From Thalassobellus sp050294475 (lineage in GTDB: Bacteria > Bacteroidota > Bacteroidia > Flavobacteriales > Flavobacteriaceae), in NCBI GenBank assembly GCA_050294475.1, contig JBNKOE010000022.1:62001-126000 (forward strand): a stretch of DNA of 64,000 nucleotides. The letters are read 5' to 3'. Positions within the stretch are counted from its first letter, which is position 1, and every line of letters starts with the position of its first letter. The position numbers and the translations under genes are program-made. A model generated the notes under the pieces. That model saw only the letters and a list, made by a program, of their open reading frames with translations, was not told the origin of the DNA and ran no database searches. This document shows positions 18,694 to 27,359 of this stretch, one piece after another.

Positions 18694-18814
18694 TAGTGCC
18701 GTACTGAGTAAGTAAAAAGAAATTTTAGATATTTTGTTTACTATACAAATCTATATTGTGCCGTATCAAGTAATTAAAATAGAGTTTAATAAAATGTATT
18801 ATAAGGAAAAAGCT
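18670..18814 (+). repeat. REP-like element, copy 5 (long form, right palindrome missing)
   Basis: It has a six-C run, the left hairpin, the same inner half-copy as copy 2 (GTGCCGTATCAAGTAATTAAAA) and TTATAAGGAAAAAG, then breaks off. A 19-base unrelated spacer leads to copy 6. Confidence 0.88.
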
Positions 18815-18833
18815 TTTGCATTAAAGTGTAAAC

Positions 18834-18965
18834 CCCCCGCTAGCGCTAGTTTGTAACTAGTGCCGTACCGAGTAAGTGAAAAAGTTTAATAAAAAATATA
18901 TTATAAGGAAAAATCTTTTTTTGTTATAGCTATTTTACTGCCACTAGAGAATTCTAGCGGTAGCA
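18834..18965 (+). repeat. REP-like element, copy 6, directly upstream of the transposase
   Basis: It has a six-C run, the left hairpin, GTGCCGTACCGAGTAAGTGAAA, TTATAAGGAAAAATC and the right palindrome ending TCTAGCGGTAGC. It lies 29 bases before the RAYT start and is the presumptive cognate element. Confidence 0.88.
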
Positions 18966-18994
18966 AGATTATAAGTTTTTACTATATTAGTAAC

Positions 18995-19552
18995 ATGAGC
19001 AGAAAATACAAGTTTCATAACAAGACAGGTTTATATTTTGTGTCATTTGCTACAATAAATTGGATAGATGTATTTACAAGGCAAGTATACTTTAATGTAT
19101 TAGCAAGCAGTGTAGATTATTGTAGAAAAGAAAAGGGTATGGAATTGTATGCTTATTGTTTTATGCCAAGCCATGTACATTTTATATTTAGGTCATCAAC
19201 CGAACAACCTTCAGAATTACTACGAGATTTTAAAAGGCATACATCAAAAAAAGTAATAGAAGCTATAGAAAATAATCCACAAGAAAGCCGAAAAGAATGG
19301 CTTTTATGGATGTTTGAACGTGCAGGTAAAAAGAATGCAACAACAAGCAAATACCAATTTTGGCAGCATCATAATAAACCTATTGAGTTGTGGAGCGAAA
19401 AGGTAATCAAACAAAAAATAGATTACATACATAACAATCCTTTAGAAAGTGGTTTTGTAACCAATGTTGTAGATTGGAAATACTCAAGTGCCAGAAATTT
19501 TCAGGGGGATAATACCATTTTAGAAATTGATGATGTTGGTTTTTTTGGCTAA
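18995..19552 (+). CDS. REP-associated tyrosine transposase (RAYT, Y1/HUH family)
   Basis: This 185-residue single-strand nuclease of the IS200/IS605-related RAYT group acts on palindromic REP elements. Visible motifs are the HUH pair in FMPSHVHFIF (His60 and His62) and the probable catalytic Tyr144 in KIDYIHNNPLESG, with the family's ending DWKYSSARNF. The length fits the group. Six palindromic REP-like copies lie upstream, the nearest 29 bases away, and the gene's own leader and first codons are duplicated at 17909-17965. This association is direct sequence evidence that enzyme and repeats belong together. No copy of the repeat follows the gene. Confidence 0.92.
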   Translation: MSRKYKFHNKTGLYFVSFATINWIDVFTRQVYFNVLASSVDYCRKEKGMELYAYCFMPSHVHFIFRSSTEQPSELLRDFKRHTSKKVIEAIENNPQESRKEWLLWMFERAGKKNATTSKYQFWQHHNKPIELWSEKVIKQKIDYIHNNPLESGFVTNVVDWKYSSARNFQGDNTILEIDDVGFFG

Positions 19553-19730
19553 GTTTAAGTATTAAAAAAGATTACTTAATTATAGAATAATAGTATAGTA
19601 CATAATCATTCAAGAATGAATGGTTGATTTATTTATATAGGTGAACTCCTTTTATTTAATAAGGTAAAACCCTAATAGATTATAATAGTGTTCTATTAAT
19701 TTTAAAAATTAAATAATAAGTTATAATTAA

Positions 19731-20498
19731 GTGAAAAAAATAGGGATTCTTATATTGGTGTTATTTATCTGTTTGGCATTCTCTTCTGATTTGCAAAAAA
19801 AGATAGTTAGGCAAGGTGCTTTTGATATTGAATGTTATATAGCATTAAAAGAAATAAATACTTTCAATACCAATAAAATATATTATTGGTATAAATCTGG
19901 AGAAATCCATCAGTCTCAATCAAATATTGGTGGCAATGTTTTACATAATACATTTATAAAATATTACAGATCTAATCAGTTAGCTGAAAAAGGAGATTTT
20001 AACTATGGACTAAAAACTGATGTATGGAAAAGTTGGCACGAAAACGGACAATTAAAATTACAAGAATATTGGAATAATGGTTATAAAGATGGAGACGTAA
20101 CCAAATATGATGTTGATGGTAATTTAATTTTGAAAGGTAAATACAAAAACAATTTAAAAGTAGGGCAGTGGATAAACTATAAAACAAAGGACACTACTTA
20201 TTATAAAAACAATTCTAAATTAGAAGAAAAACCAACAAACTTTTTACAACGTTTTTTAAGAAAAAAAGATTCTCTTGAAAAAGTTCAAATAAAGTTTGAG
20301 AGAGCTAATAATAGAAAAAACGACTCTATTAAAAGGGCAAAATTAAAATTAGATAGGCTTATTAAAAAGCGTAATGATTCTATTTCTAAAAAGAAAGAAA
20401 AGCTGAAAAGGATTAATCAAAAGAGATTAGATTCTATTAATAGGTCTAAAAACACAGATAAAGGTTTTTTTAACAAACTATTTAAAAAGAAAAAGTAA
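19731..20498 (+). CDS. YwqK-type MORN-repeat exported protein with basic C-terminal coil
   Basis: The protein has 255 residues from a GTG start, with a signal peptide (IGILILVLFICLAFSS). Residues about 40-170 contain MORN-like repeats seen in 'toxin-antitoxin YwqK family antitoxin' proteins: YYWYKSGEIHQSQ, YYRSNQLAEKGDFNYG, SWHENGQLKLQEYWNNG and YDVDGNLILKGKY. Residues 180-255 are a Lys/Arg-rich helix with a recurring RxNDSIxRxK pattern. The YwqK name is an inherited label, and actual antitoxin function is unproven. It is the last gene of the accessory island. A role as envelope protein is equally possible. Confidence 0.75.
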   Translation: MKKIGILILVLFICLAFSSDLQKKIVRQGAFDIECYIALKEINTFNTNKIYYWYKSGEIHQSQSNIGGNVLHNTFIKYYRSNQLAEKGDFNYGLKTDVWKSWHENGQLKLQEYWNNGYKDGDVTKYDVDGNLILKGKYKNNLKVGQWINYKTKDTTYYKNNSKLEEKPTNFLQRFLRKKDSLEKVQIKFERANNRKNDSIKRAKLKLDRLIKKRNDSISKKKEKLKRINQKRLDSINRSKNTDKGFFNKLFKKKK

Positions 20499-20570
20499 GC
20501 AAAATAAAGCTTTGTGATTTATAATTTTTACTTAATGTTTTATTTTGTAGTAAACTTGATTTAGTTTGTC

Positions 20571-20630
20571 TCGTATTTGTGCCTTTTTATGTTTAATACT
20601 TATGAATAACGAATAGTTACTTTATGTATC
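20571..20630 (+). repeat. Right copy of the imperfect 60-bp direct repeat flanking the island
   Basis: It starts TCGTATTTGTGC and ends CTTTATGTATC with the same internal spacing as the copy at 14572-14631. It lies between the convergent ends of the YwqK-type gene and the TonB receptor gene, so it is not part of a coding region. Confidence 0.55.
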
Positions 20631-20657
20631 TGGGAAGTAATTATTTTTTAGCAAAAT

Positions 20658-23159
20658 TTAAAACGAAACTCTAAAACTCATATTAGGAGTAAAGTTAAGA
20701 GAAGATTGAGAAATCTTTTCTATTTGATTTGTGTTAGTTACATTATAATAACTATTAATAATGTTATTATGATTGAGCAAATTCCAAATAGAGATTCCTA
20801 AGTTTGCCTTTGCTTTTTTACCTAAATTAAATTGATAGGTTGAAGAAATATCTAGTCTACTATAATCTTTTAAGCGATTGGTGTTAGCAGGCTCGTAATT
20901 AACTTGATTATTTGTTATAATATTTTTTGATATTGTATTTGTTGTAGGCTTGCCTGAATGCCAATTATATCCTGCCGAGAATTTAAAGTTTTTAAAAGTA
21001 TAAACAGCACCTAAAGTTACAAAGTTTGTGATATCTAAATTATTATGAAATTCCTCATTTTGAAGGTTTTCAAAATCATAATAACTATCCATATACGTAT
21101 AACTTAACCACGTATTTATGTTTTTAAATTGCTTTCTTAATAGAAAATCGAAACCATAAACTTTATAACTTCCATCTGTTCTTGCTAATGAGTATTGATT
21201 TTGAAATCCTTGGCTTTGTGTTGTTATACCATCAACTTTTTTTAGATAGCCTTCACCGTTAATTAGCCAACCATTGTTGTTATACTGTAAACCTAAGGCT
21301 ATTTGTTTGCTTTTAATAATAGGGATATTAGCACCATTTGAAAGTTGCCAACGGCGTTTTTCTAATCCTAAAAAATCATTTTGTAGATTAATTATTTGTG
21401 AGGTAGTTTGGTGTTTTAACTCTCCTAAAATCTCAAAACTGTAATGGTCATTTATTTTCTGATTAAAACTTAAACGAGGCTCTAAAATAAATTCATTTAG
21501 TTTTGGAATATAATTGGCACGTAAACCAGAAATGAAAGTATTCTTTTTATTTTTGGATAGACTTTTCAACTGAGAGTAAAAACCATGTATTCTTAAAACT
21601 TCTGCTATAAACAAGCTATAAACAGGATTATCTACTTCATCAAAATTAGTAACTTGAGATTCGATGAATTGATATCCACTAAGTAGAGATAATCTATTGT
21701 TAATTTTTAAAGTAGTATTTAGTTTTATTCCAGTTTCTGAAACTTTATTTTCTTGTGAGGCGCTTTGGTTTTTGGTAATGTCGGCATTATTACCTTTTAG
21801 TTTATAATCGGTTTCATAAATTTGAAATGTAGATTCAAATTTTGTATTCCAAATTCGCTTATAAGAGAAGCTACCTCCATAGCTAATTTGTTCCAGTTTA
21901 CTTTCTCTAGATTCGTTATTACCATTTATCATAGCATTTTCGGTAAAATCTAATTCGTTTTCTAGCGTTAAAAAACTTAATTTAATTTGGTTTTTTTCAT
22001 CTATCTGGTAAAGCCATCTTAAGCTAGTATCATAAAAACCAAATGTTGCATTAGAATTATTTTCACCATTTTGGTTGGTATCTAATTCAGAATTTTGCTT
22101 GATTCTTTTAAAGAAAGATTTATAAGTTGGTGTTTTATAAAAACTACTTAATCCTTTTCTTGCTGAAATTTGTAATGAAGCTTTTCTACCAGTTGGAACA
22201 TCAGCAAAGGCATCAAAATTTAAAAAATTAATGCCCAAACTTATTTTGTAATCAGTATTAAGATCATTACTGGTTTGCATTTCAATAGTTCCAGAAACAC
22301 CATCAGTATAACTAGCACTTGTGCCGTTTTTTATAAGAGAAACATGTTCGGTCATTTTAGGATTAAAAATAGAAACCAATCCAAAAAAATGTCCTGACTG
22401 GTACATTTTTATACCATCCCAGAGTATTAAGTTTTCATAATTACCACCGCCTCGTATGTTAATATTTGAAACTGTTTCATCAACACTTTGAATACCAGGT
22501 AAGGCTTGCACGGTTTGTAAAATATCTGGTTCTATAAGTCCTGGTAAGATACCAAATTCAGATACGTTTATTTGAAACGAGCCATTTTTAAGTTTATTAA
22601 TCCCTTCTACTAAATAATTTGAAAGGGTAATCTGTTTTAATTTTACCACGTCGGGATTTAAATAAATAACATTACAAGTGTCTTTTTTTAAAAAATGATA
22701 TGGTTTTTTGATAGGTTTATAACCTAAATGCCTGAATAAAATAGTTTCGGTTTTCTTTTCTGTACTTAATTGAAAATAACCATTTTCATTGCTAATAGCA
22801 GAGTTTTTTTCTCCTTGAATACTTGCTGAAGAGATTGGTTTTTTGGTAAGCTTATCTTTTATATATCCACAAAGTAAAAAATTTTCTTTTTCTGTTATAG
22901 ATACAAAATCTTTAAAAATAGAAAACCGAAATGTTGTTTGCTTTTCTAAATCTTGAATTGCTTTTTTAAACGAAATATCTTTGGGTGGAAACATCACTAA
23001 AACCCCATCAATAGTATTAAATAAATAATTAAACTTGTATGGGTGTATCGTTTCTAAGTACTCAAGTACTTCAACTAATGGAACTCGTTTTTGTTGTTCT
23101 TGTGCTGTTAGATGAAAATTTAAAAATAGAAAAATTAAAACAAAATATAATTTATTCAC
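20658..23159 (-). CDS. TonB-dependent outer-membrane receptor/transducer with N-terminal STN signalling domain
   Basis: This is the last gene of a sigma/FecR/receptor cassette. It has 833 residues from the GTG at 23159, whose first codons overlap the FecR stop (GTGAATAA). The signal peptide follows at once (KLYFVLIFLFLNFHLTAQ). A longer ORF start at 23198 is less likely. An STN-like domain (about 22-90) would contact the FecR C-terminus. A carboxypeptidase-regulatory-like domain follows (about 95-170), then the plug (VQALPGIQSVDETVSNINIRGG) and a beta-barrel ending NFTPNMSFRVSF. It imports an unknown substrate and signals its presence to the sigma factor. No SusD partner follows, so a siderophore-like or other small ligand is as likely as a glycan. 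Confidence 0.9.
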   Translation of the reverse strand: MNKLYFVLIFLFLNFHLTAQEQQKRVPLVEVLEYLETIHPYKFNYLFNTIDGVLVMFPPKDISFKKAIQDLEKQTTFRFSIFKDFVSITEKENFLLCGYIKDKLTKKPISSASIQGEKNSAISNENGYFQLSTEKKTETILFRHLGYKPIKKPYHFLKKDTCNVIYLNPDVVKLKQITLSNYLVEGINKLKNGSFQINVSEFGILPGLIEPDILQTVQALPGIQSVDETVSNINIRGGGNYENLILWDGIKMYQSGHFFGLVSIFNPKMTEHVSLIKNGTSASYTDGVSGTIEMQTSNDLNTDYKISLGINFLNFDAFADVPTGRKASLQISARKGLSSFYKTPTYKSFFKRIKQNSELDTNQNGENNSNATFGFYDTSLRWLYQIDEKNQIKLSFLTLENELDFTENAMINGNNESRESKLEQISYGGSFSYKRIWNTKFESTFQIYETDYKLKGNNADITKNQSASQENKVSETGIKLNTTLKINNRLSLLSGYQFIESQVTNFDEVDNPVYSLFIAEVLRIHGFYSQLKSLSKNKKNTFISGLRANYIPKLNEFILEPRLSFNQKINDHYSFEILGELKHQTTSQIINLQNDFLGLEKRRWQLSNGANIPIIKSKQIALGLQYNNNGWLINGEGYLKKVDGITTQSQGFQNQYSLARTDGSYKVYGFDFLLRKQFKNINTWLSYTYMDSYYDFENLQNEEFHNNLDITNFVTLGAVYTFKNFKFSAGYNWHSGKPTTNTISKNIITNNQVNYEPANTNRLKDYSRLDISSTYQFNLGKKAKANLGISIWNLLNHNNIINSYYNVTNTNQIEKISQSSLNFTPNMSFRVSF

Positions 23160-24063
23160 TATTATGTAATGAAATTTTATTTGACGAGACCATGACATAT
23201 TTTAGTTTTAAAGGTACCGTAATAGATTTTAAAGCCTCTTTTAAATTATCGTGAGTAAACCCACCTGTAAACAATACATTTTCATCATTTAAATTAGATG
23301 AGATTTCAACTTTGTATTGTCTTTCAAGTTCTTCAATAACTTCATGAAAAGGCACTTTTTTAAAATAGCTTGTGTTATGCATCCAAAGTGGTGTGTTTTT
23401 GTTATTAACCGTTATAGAGTTTACTTTTCCATCTATAATGGTATATAAATTACCAGGTAACACTTGCCAAGTTTTATTTTTGTAAGTTAGTGTTACTTCT
23501 CCTTCAAAACAATTAACTTCGAATAAATTTTTTCTGTTTTTTACATTAAACTGAGTTCCTACTACAGTAACCTTACCAATTGATGTGTTTACATCAAAAG
23601 CAGATCCTTTGGCAACTTTAAAAAAAGCTTCCCCATCTAGTGTAAGTGCTCTTTTTTCTGCCCATGTTTCTTTATTAAAAGTAATTTTAGAAACAGCATT
23701 AAGTGTTACTTGTGATGCATCAGGAAGTTCAACCATTCTTTTTTCTGCAATACCTGTTTCAAAATGGGTCGCATTATTTAAAAAGAAAAGAAAAGAAATT
23801 CCGAGAGCTACAACAAATACACCAGCAATACGTAGCATAGGAGATATCCATTTTCTAATATTATTTAAGCTGTTTTTAGAAGTTATTTTTGCTTTAAGAA
23901 TACTATAATCTTGTGCTTCTGAAAAATGAGAAGCACTAAAAGCAGGTGCTTTATTAACTATCTGTTTTAAAAGTTCGTTGTCTTCTAAAAGATCAAAAGC
24001 CTTTTTTTCTTCAGGAGTTAATGTGCCTGCAAGCCATTTTTTATTTAGGTAATCTTTATCCAT
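23152..24063 (-). CDS. FecR-family anti-sigma factor
   Basis: This 303-residue single-pass inner-membrane protein holds the ECF sigma factor inactive until the TonB transducer signals. The cytoplasmic N-terminus (MDKDYLNKKWLAGTLTPEEK) is followed by one membrane helix at about 76-95 (RIAGVFVVALGISFLFFL). The periplasmic FecR domain (VELPDASQVTLNAVSKI, LTLDGEAFFKVAKG, VVGTQFNV, EVNCFEGEVTL) and the C-terminal DUF4974 domain (FHEVIEELERQYKVEI) complete it. It sits 17 bases after the sigma gene and overlaps the receptor start, so the three are translationally linked. Confidence 0.93.
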   Translation of the reverse strand: MDKDYLNKKWLAGTLTPEEKKAFDLLEDNELLKQIVNKAPAFSASHFSEAQDYSILKAKITSKNSLNNIRKWISPMLRIAGVFVVALGISFLFFLNNATHFETGIAEKRMVELPDASQVTLNAVSKITFNKETWAEKRALTLDGEAFFKVAKGSAFDVNTSIGKVTVVGTQFNVKNRKNLFEVNCFEGEVTLTYKNKTWQVLPGNLYTIIDGKVNSITVNNKNTPLWMHNTSYFKKVPFHEVIEELERQYKVEISSNLNDENVLFTGGFTHDNLKEALKSITVPLKLKYVMVSSNKISLHNSE

Positions 24064-24080
24064 ATATCATGCATCTAATA

Positions 24081-24632
24081 CTATAACAATTTAGATGTCT
24101 TTTTTGCGTAAAATTTATTAAATTCTTCAAGTTCAGCTTTTAATTTTAACGAAGCGTTGTAAACTCTACTATCTACTACACGCCTTGTTACATCTAGCAT
24201 ATCGGCAATTTCTTTATGCGATTTTTTATCAGCTTTACTCAATAAAAAGGTTATGCGTTGTTCTTCGGGTAATTTACTTAATGCTTTTTGATATTTTTCA
24301 AAAAACTGTGCTTCCTGCATAATAAACTCAGGACTTTCATTTGTGTAACTCTTTGTAGGTTCTTGTTTGTAACGCATCACTACTTTTTGATGTTTAATTT
24401 CATTTAGCATCATATTACTGGCAACCTTAAAAAGAAAAGCACGTGCAGAGCTAGGAACTACATTTTTACAATTTTCCCATAATTTAATAAATGCTTCTTG
24501 CATTTTATCATTTGGGTCTAAGTGTTCACCAAATTTATAATACAAGAAATCGTGTAAATTTTTGGAGTATTTTGAGTAAATACTAGAGAATATTTTTTCC
24601 TCACATATGTGGTTTCTAATTTCTTTTGGCAT
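24081..24632 (-). CDS. ECF RNA polymerase sigma factor (Bacteroidota FecI-like group)
   Basis: This 183-residue sigma-70 family member has only regions 2 and 4. Region 2 reads DFLYYKFGEHLDPNDKMQEAF with KLWENC, and region 4 reads LPEEQRITFLLSKADKKSHK followed by the helix-turn-helix EIADMLDVTRRVVDSRV. It is first of the sigma/FecR/receptor operon and should direct transcription of that operon, and perhaps of the divergent lipoprotein gene 101 bases away. The substrate that triggers it is not evident. Confidence 0.94.
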   Translation of the reverse strand: MPKEIRNHICEEKIFSSIYSKYSKNLHDFLYYKFGEHLDPNDKMQEAFIKLWENCKNVVPSSARAFLFKVASNMMLNEIKHQKVVMRYKQEPTKSYTNESPEFIMQEAQFFEKYQKALSKLPEEQRITFLLSKADKKSHKEIADMLDVTRRVVDSRVYNASLKLKAELEEFNKFYAKKTSKLL

Positions 24633-24733
24633 TACGGTAGATTATTCATTAAATTTAGAAAAAAAAACGATACTTGGGTAATTTTATTGAATAGGTTGTT
24701 ATATATATGAAACGTATTAATTAAATAGTTGTT

Positions 24734-25798
24734 GTGAAAATTAAAATTAAGGTATTACTTATATTGTTGTTTTTGGCTGTGTTTTTTTCTTGTAGAGAGG
24801 ATGAATACAGGTTAAAAGAAACTTCAGAAGAGCAACCATTGGTAAAAGAATCGGCTGTAGCCAGTTTAATGAAACGTACTAGCCTTAAAGACGGGTCGAT
24901 TGATAATATTATAGATCAGGCAAATTGTATAACTATTAAACTTCCTGTTACTATTGAAGTTAATGGCATTTCTATTATTGTTAGTGATACTGAAGATTAT
25001 AATACTATCGAGGCTATTTTTGATGAATACGATGATGATACAGATACTTTAATAATTAGCTACCCCATAACCATTATACTAGAAGATTTTACTGAAAAAG
25101 TGATTACTTCAGATGCTGAATTTAACACATTTAAAAATGATTGTTTAGGCGAGGATGAAGAAGACGATGATATTGAATGCATAGATTTTAATTACCCAAT
25201 AGCTTTTACTACTTATAATACACTTATAGATAAACTAGGTTCAAAATCTATAAATAGCGATAAGGAACTTTATGAGTTTATAGATTCGATTGAAGATTAT
25301 TTGATTGTTAATATCAATTTTCCTTTGGTTGTGACACTTTCTGATGGCACTTCTATTACTATTGATAATTTGGATACTTTAAAATTCAATATTGAAAATG
25401 CTAAAGACGATTGCGATGAAGATGACAATTTTGATTATAATGATGACGATAATTTAAGTGGAACTGAGCAAGAGTTTATTGATTTATTAAAATTATGTCC
25501 TTGGGAAATTGATGAGTTAGAAGTAAGTGGTCAACATGTTGAAAACCAATTTGAAGGATATAAATTTCTATTTAATGAAAATGGTGTTGCAACCGCTACA
25601 AATACTTCTGGAATTTCATATAATGGCACATGGGAAGTTACTACCAATAGTGGATTAAGACTTACCATTCAATTTGATGATTTATCTTCTATTAATAATA
25701 CATGGAGGTTGCATGAAATACATTACGAAGATGATGGTACAGAATTAGATTTACGCAATCTTGAAGATCATATGAAACTAGAACAAAAATGTCCTTAA
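24734..25798 (+). CDS. Acidic repeat-containing lipoprotein, divergent from the sigma/FecR cassette
   Basis: The protein has 354 residues from a GTG start, with lipobox VFFSC (Cys20) followed by REDEY, a typical export signal for surface lipoproteins. Three internal repeats share a 'xxxYPIxxxxxxG/ExxxxxxxDxxx' pattern (for example IKLPVTIEVNGISIIVSDTE, ISYPITIILEDFTEKVITSD, INFPLVVTLSDGTSITIDN). They are separated by Asp/Glu tracts such as DEYDDDTDT and GEDEEDDD. The C-terminal 100 residues form a lipocalin-like strand series (YKFLFNENGVATAT, YNGTWEVTTNSGLRLTIQF). Acidic stretches could bind calcium or metals. The divergent position suggests a common function with the TonB transducer, which is inference. 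Confidence 0.7.
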   Translation: MKIKIKVLLILLFLAVFFSCREDEYRLKETSEEQPLVKESAVASLMKRTSLKDGSIDNIIDQANCITIKLPVTIEVNGISIIVSDTEDYNTIEAIFDEYDDDTDTLIISYPITIILEDFTEKVITSDAEFNTFKNDCLGEDEEDDDIECIDFNYPIAFTTYNTLIDKLGSKSINSDKELYEFIDSIEDYLIVNINFPLVVTLSDGTSITIDNLDTLKFNIENAKDDCDEDDNFDYNDDDNLSGTEQEFIDLLKLCPWEIDELEVSGQHVENQFEGYKFLFNENGVATATNTSGISYNGTWEVTTNSGLRLTIQFDDLSSINNTWRLHEIHYEDDGTELDLRNLEDHMKLEQKCP

Positions 25799-26280
25799 GC
25801 TTTTAATTCTAGCAACATTTCAACAGAAATAGTTTTTACATTTTGAAATGAAGTGTCGCAGGTAAGTACTTTTTCAAATTCAAAATCAGAAGAGTCTAGT
25901 AAGATATTAGCTTTTAAAATAACAGTATCCTTAATTTTTTTAATGCTTCCTATAAAGGTCTTTTGTTTTTTATCACAAAGTACTCTCATGTCTCCTTTTA
26001 TAATTACTGTAGATTCATTTTCAGATAATTCAGAGTAATCAAATTCTAGTAATTCACCTGTAAATTCAATTCTAGGTCTTGCATTCATTGGTATAACACC
26101 AGAATCTAACTTAAAATGCTTTTTGAATAACGAAATTTGAATGTCATGATTATTAATATATGATTGAATTTCAAATGAATTTTTTAGAGGTTGTCTAGAA
26201 TAAGATTTAGACGCATAAAAAGTAATATCGCTATTAAAAGCAAAGTAAGTTGCGTTTTGTTTTTGAATTTCATGCATCAT
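25795..26280 (-). CDS. YceI-like protein without signal peptide
   Basis: The protein has 161 residues and overlaps the end of the convergent lipoprotein gene by four bases. The strand pattern and spacing resemble a diverged YceI-type lipocalin barrel (FNSDITFYASKSYSRQPLKN, IEFTGELLEFDYSEL, ADVILKANILLDSSDFE-like segments). No signal peptide is seen, and the N-terminus MMHEIQKQNATYFAF starts directly with a strand. The function is unknown. Two more convincing YceI-like proteins are encoded at 56-58.6 kb. Confidence 0.55.
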   Translation of the reverse strand: MMHEIQKQNATYFAFNSDITFYASKSYSRQPLKNSFEIQSYINNHDIQISLFKKHFKLDSGVIPMNARPRIEFTGELLEFDYSELSENESTVIIKGDMRVLCDKKQKTFIGSIKKIKDTVILKANILLDSSDFEFEKVLTCDTSFQNVKTISVEMLLELKA

Positions 26281-26537
26281 AAATATAAGTTTTTATATAG
26301 GTTAAGCACAGTAGATTGCTATTAATTAGGAGTTGCGAGGTTTTTATCTTTTCTATAAATACAACAATTCCTTTTTTATAAAACAACTGAAAGGTTCTTT
26401 TTACTGAAAAAAGGGCATTTTATTTTTTGTAAAGAAAATTAAATCAAAAAAAATCATGTAAAACTTAAAGCTGAGTTGTTCTTTAATAAAGCAGTAACTC
26501 TTAGGAGTAAAAAATAACTGATTAGTATATTAAATTT

Positions 26538-27359
26538 ATGACAAAACCCCTTCATAATCTATACATAGCAACTATGGTGGTAATTACTTTAATTGCAACA
26601 GCATATCTAGTTTATACAGGTTATACTTATTATAACACACCTTTAGAGGAGCGATTTTATCATCCAAGACACACTTGGTTTAAGCCAAGTGGTATTTATG
26701 GACAAGGTCTTGGTATTATTGGTACGTTATTAATATTACTAGGAGTTGTTAGTTATATCGCTAGAAAACGTTATAATTTTTTATCGAAAACCATACGTTT
26801 AAAGTATTTATTAGAATTTCATATTTTTTTATGTACACTAGGTCCAATTCTTATTTTATTTCACACGGCTTTTAAGTTTGGTGGTATTGTGTCAATTGCT
26901 TTTTGGAGTATGGTTGCCGTTGTTTTAAGTGGTGTAGCAGGACGTTTTATTTATATTCAAATTCCCAGAACTATTGAAGGGCGAGCACTAACATTAAAAG
27001 AAGTAAAAAATCTTAAAACAGATTTAAGTGCTGTTTTAGACGAGAAGTTTCAAATTGATATTCAAACAAAACAATTGGTTGAGAGTATTGTAAATGCTGA
27101 TAAACCTTCATATAAAAATGTAAGACAGTTAAAAAAGGAATTGAAACGAAAAAAAATTCCGAAAGACGATCAAAACTATATAATAAAGCTGGTTAAGGAT
27201 GACGTAAGTCTTTCTGGAAAGATTTCGCGTTTAGAAACCATGCAGAAATTATTTAAATATTGGCATGTGGCACATTTACCTTTTGCTTTAATAATGCTTG
27301 TAATAGTAGTTATTCACATAGCAATAACAGTGGCTTTTGGTTATAAATGGATATTTTAA
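26538..27359 (+). CDS. Membrane-bound b-type-cytochrome-like protein
   Basis: The protein has 273 residues with five apparent membrane helices (about 10-30, 53-75, 92-112, 117-138 and 243-268) and a charged cytoplasmic loop between the last two. Histidines placed inside helices (H95 and H109 in EFHIFLCTLGPILILFHTAF; H243, H246 and H260 near YWHVAHLPFA and VIHIAI) are suited to bind two hemes b, as in cytochrome b561 or ferric-reductase-like proteins. It is the first gene of the multiheme-cytochrome operon. Its stop overlaps the start of the ferredoxin-FAD protein, so it probably passes electrons between that protein and the periplasm. The direction of flow is not decidable. Confidence 0.72.
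   Translation: MTKPLHNLYIATMVVITLIATAYLVYTGYTYYNTPLEERFYHPRHTWFKPSGIYGQGLGIIGTLLILLGVVSYIARKRYNFLSKTIRLKYLLEFHIFLCTLGPILILFHTAFKFGGIVSIAFWSMVAVVLSGVAGRFIYIQIPRTIEGRALTLKEVKNLKTDLSAVLDEKFQIDIQTKQLVESIVNADKPSYKNVRQLKKELKRKKIPKDDQNYIIKLVKDDVSLSGKISRLETMQKLFKYWHVAHLPFALIMLVIVVIHIAITVAFGYKWIF

Noticed and set aside
17661..18965. Possible CRISPR array or integron attC array from regularly occurring repeats
   Set aside because: Spacing between copies is irregular (0 to about 760 bases), the units are over 100 bases with two palindromes, and there is no cas gene or integron integrase. The RAYT gene with matching leader explains them better as REP-like elements.
19999..20187. Minus-strand open frame inside the YwqK-type gene
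   Set aside because: It is antisense to the MORN-like repeats, with no start context or domain.
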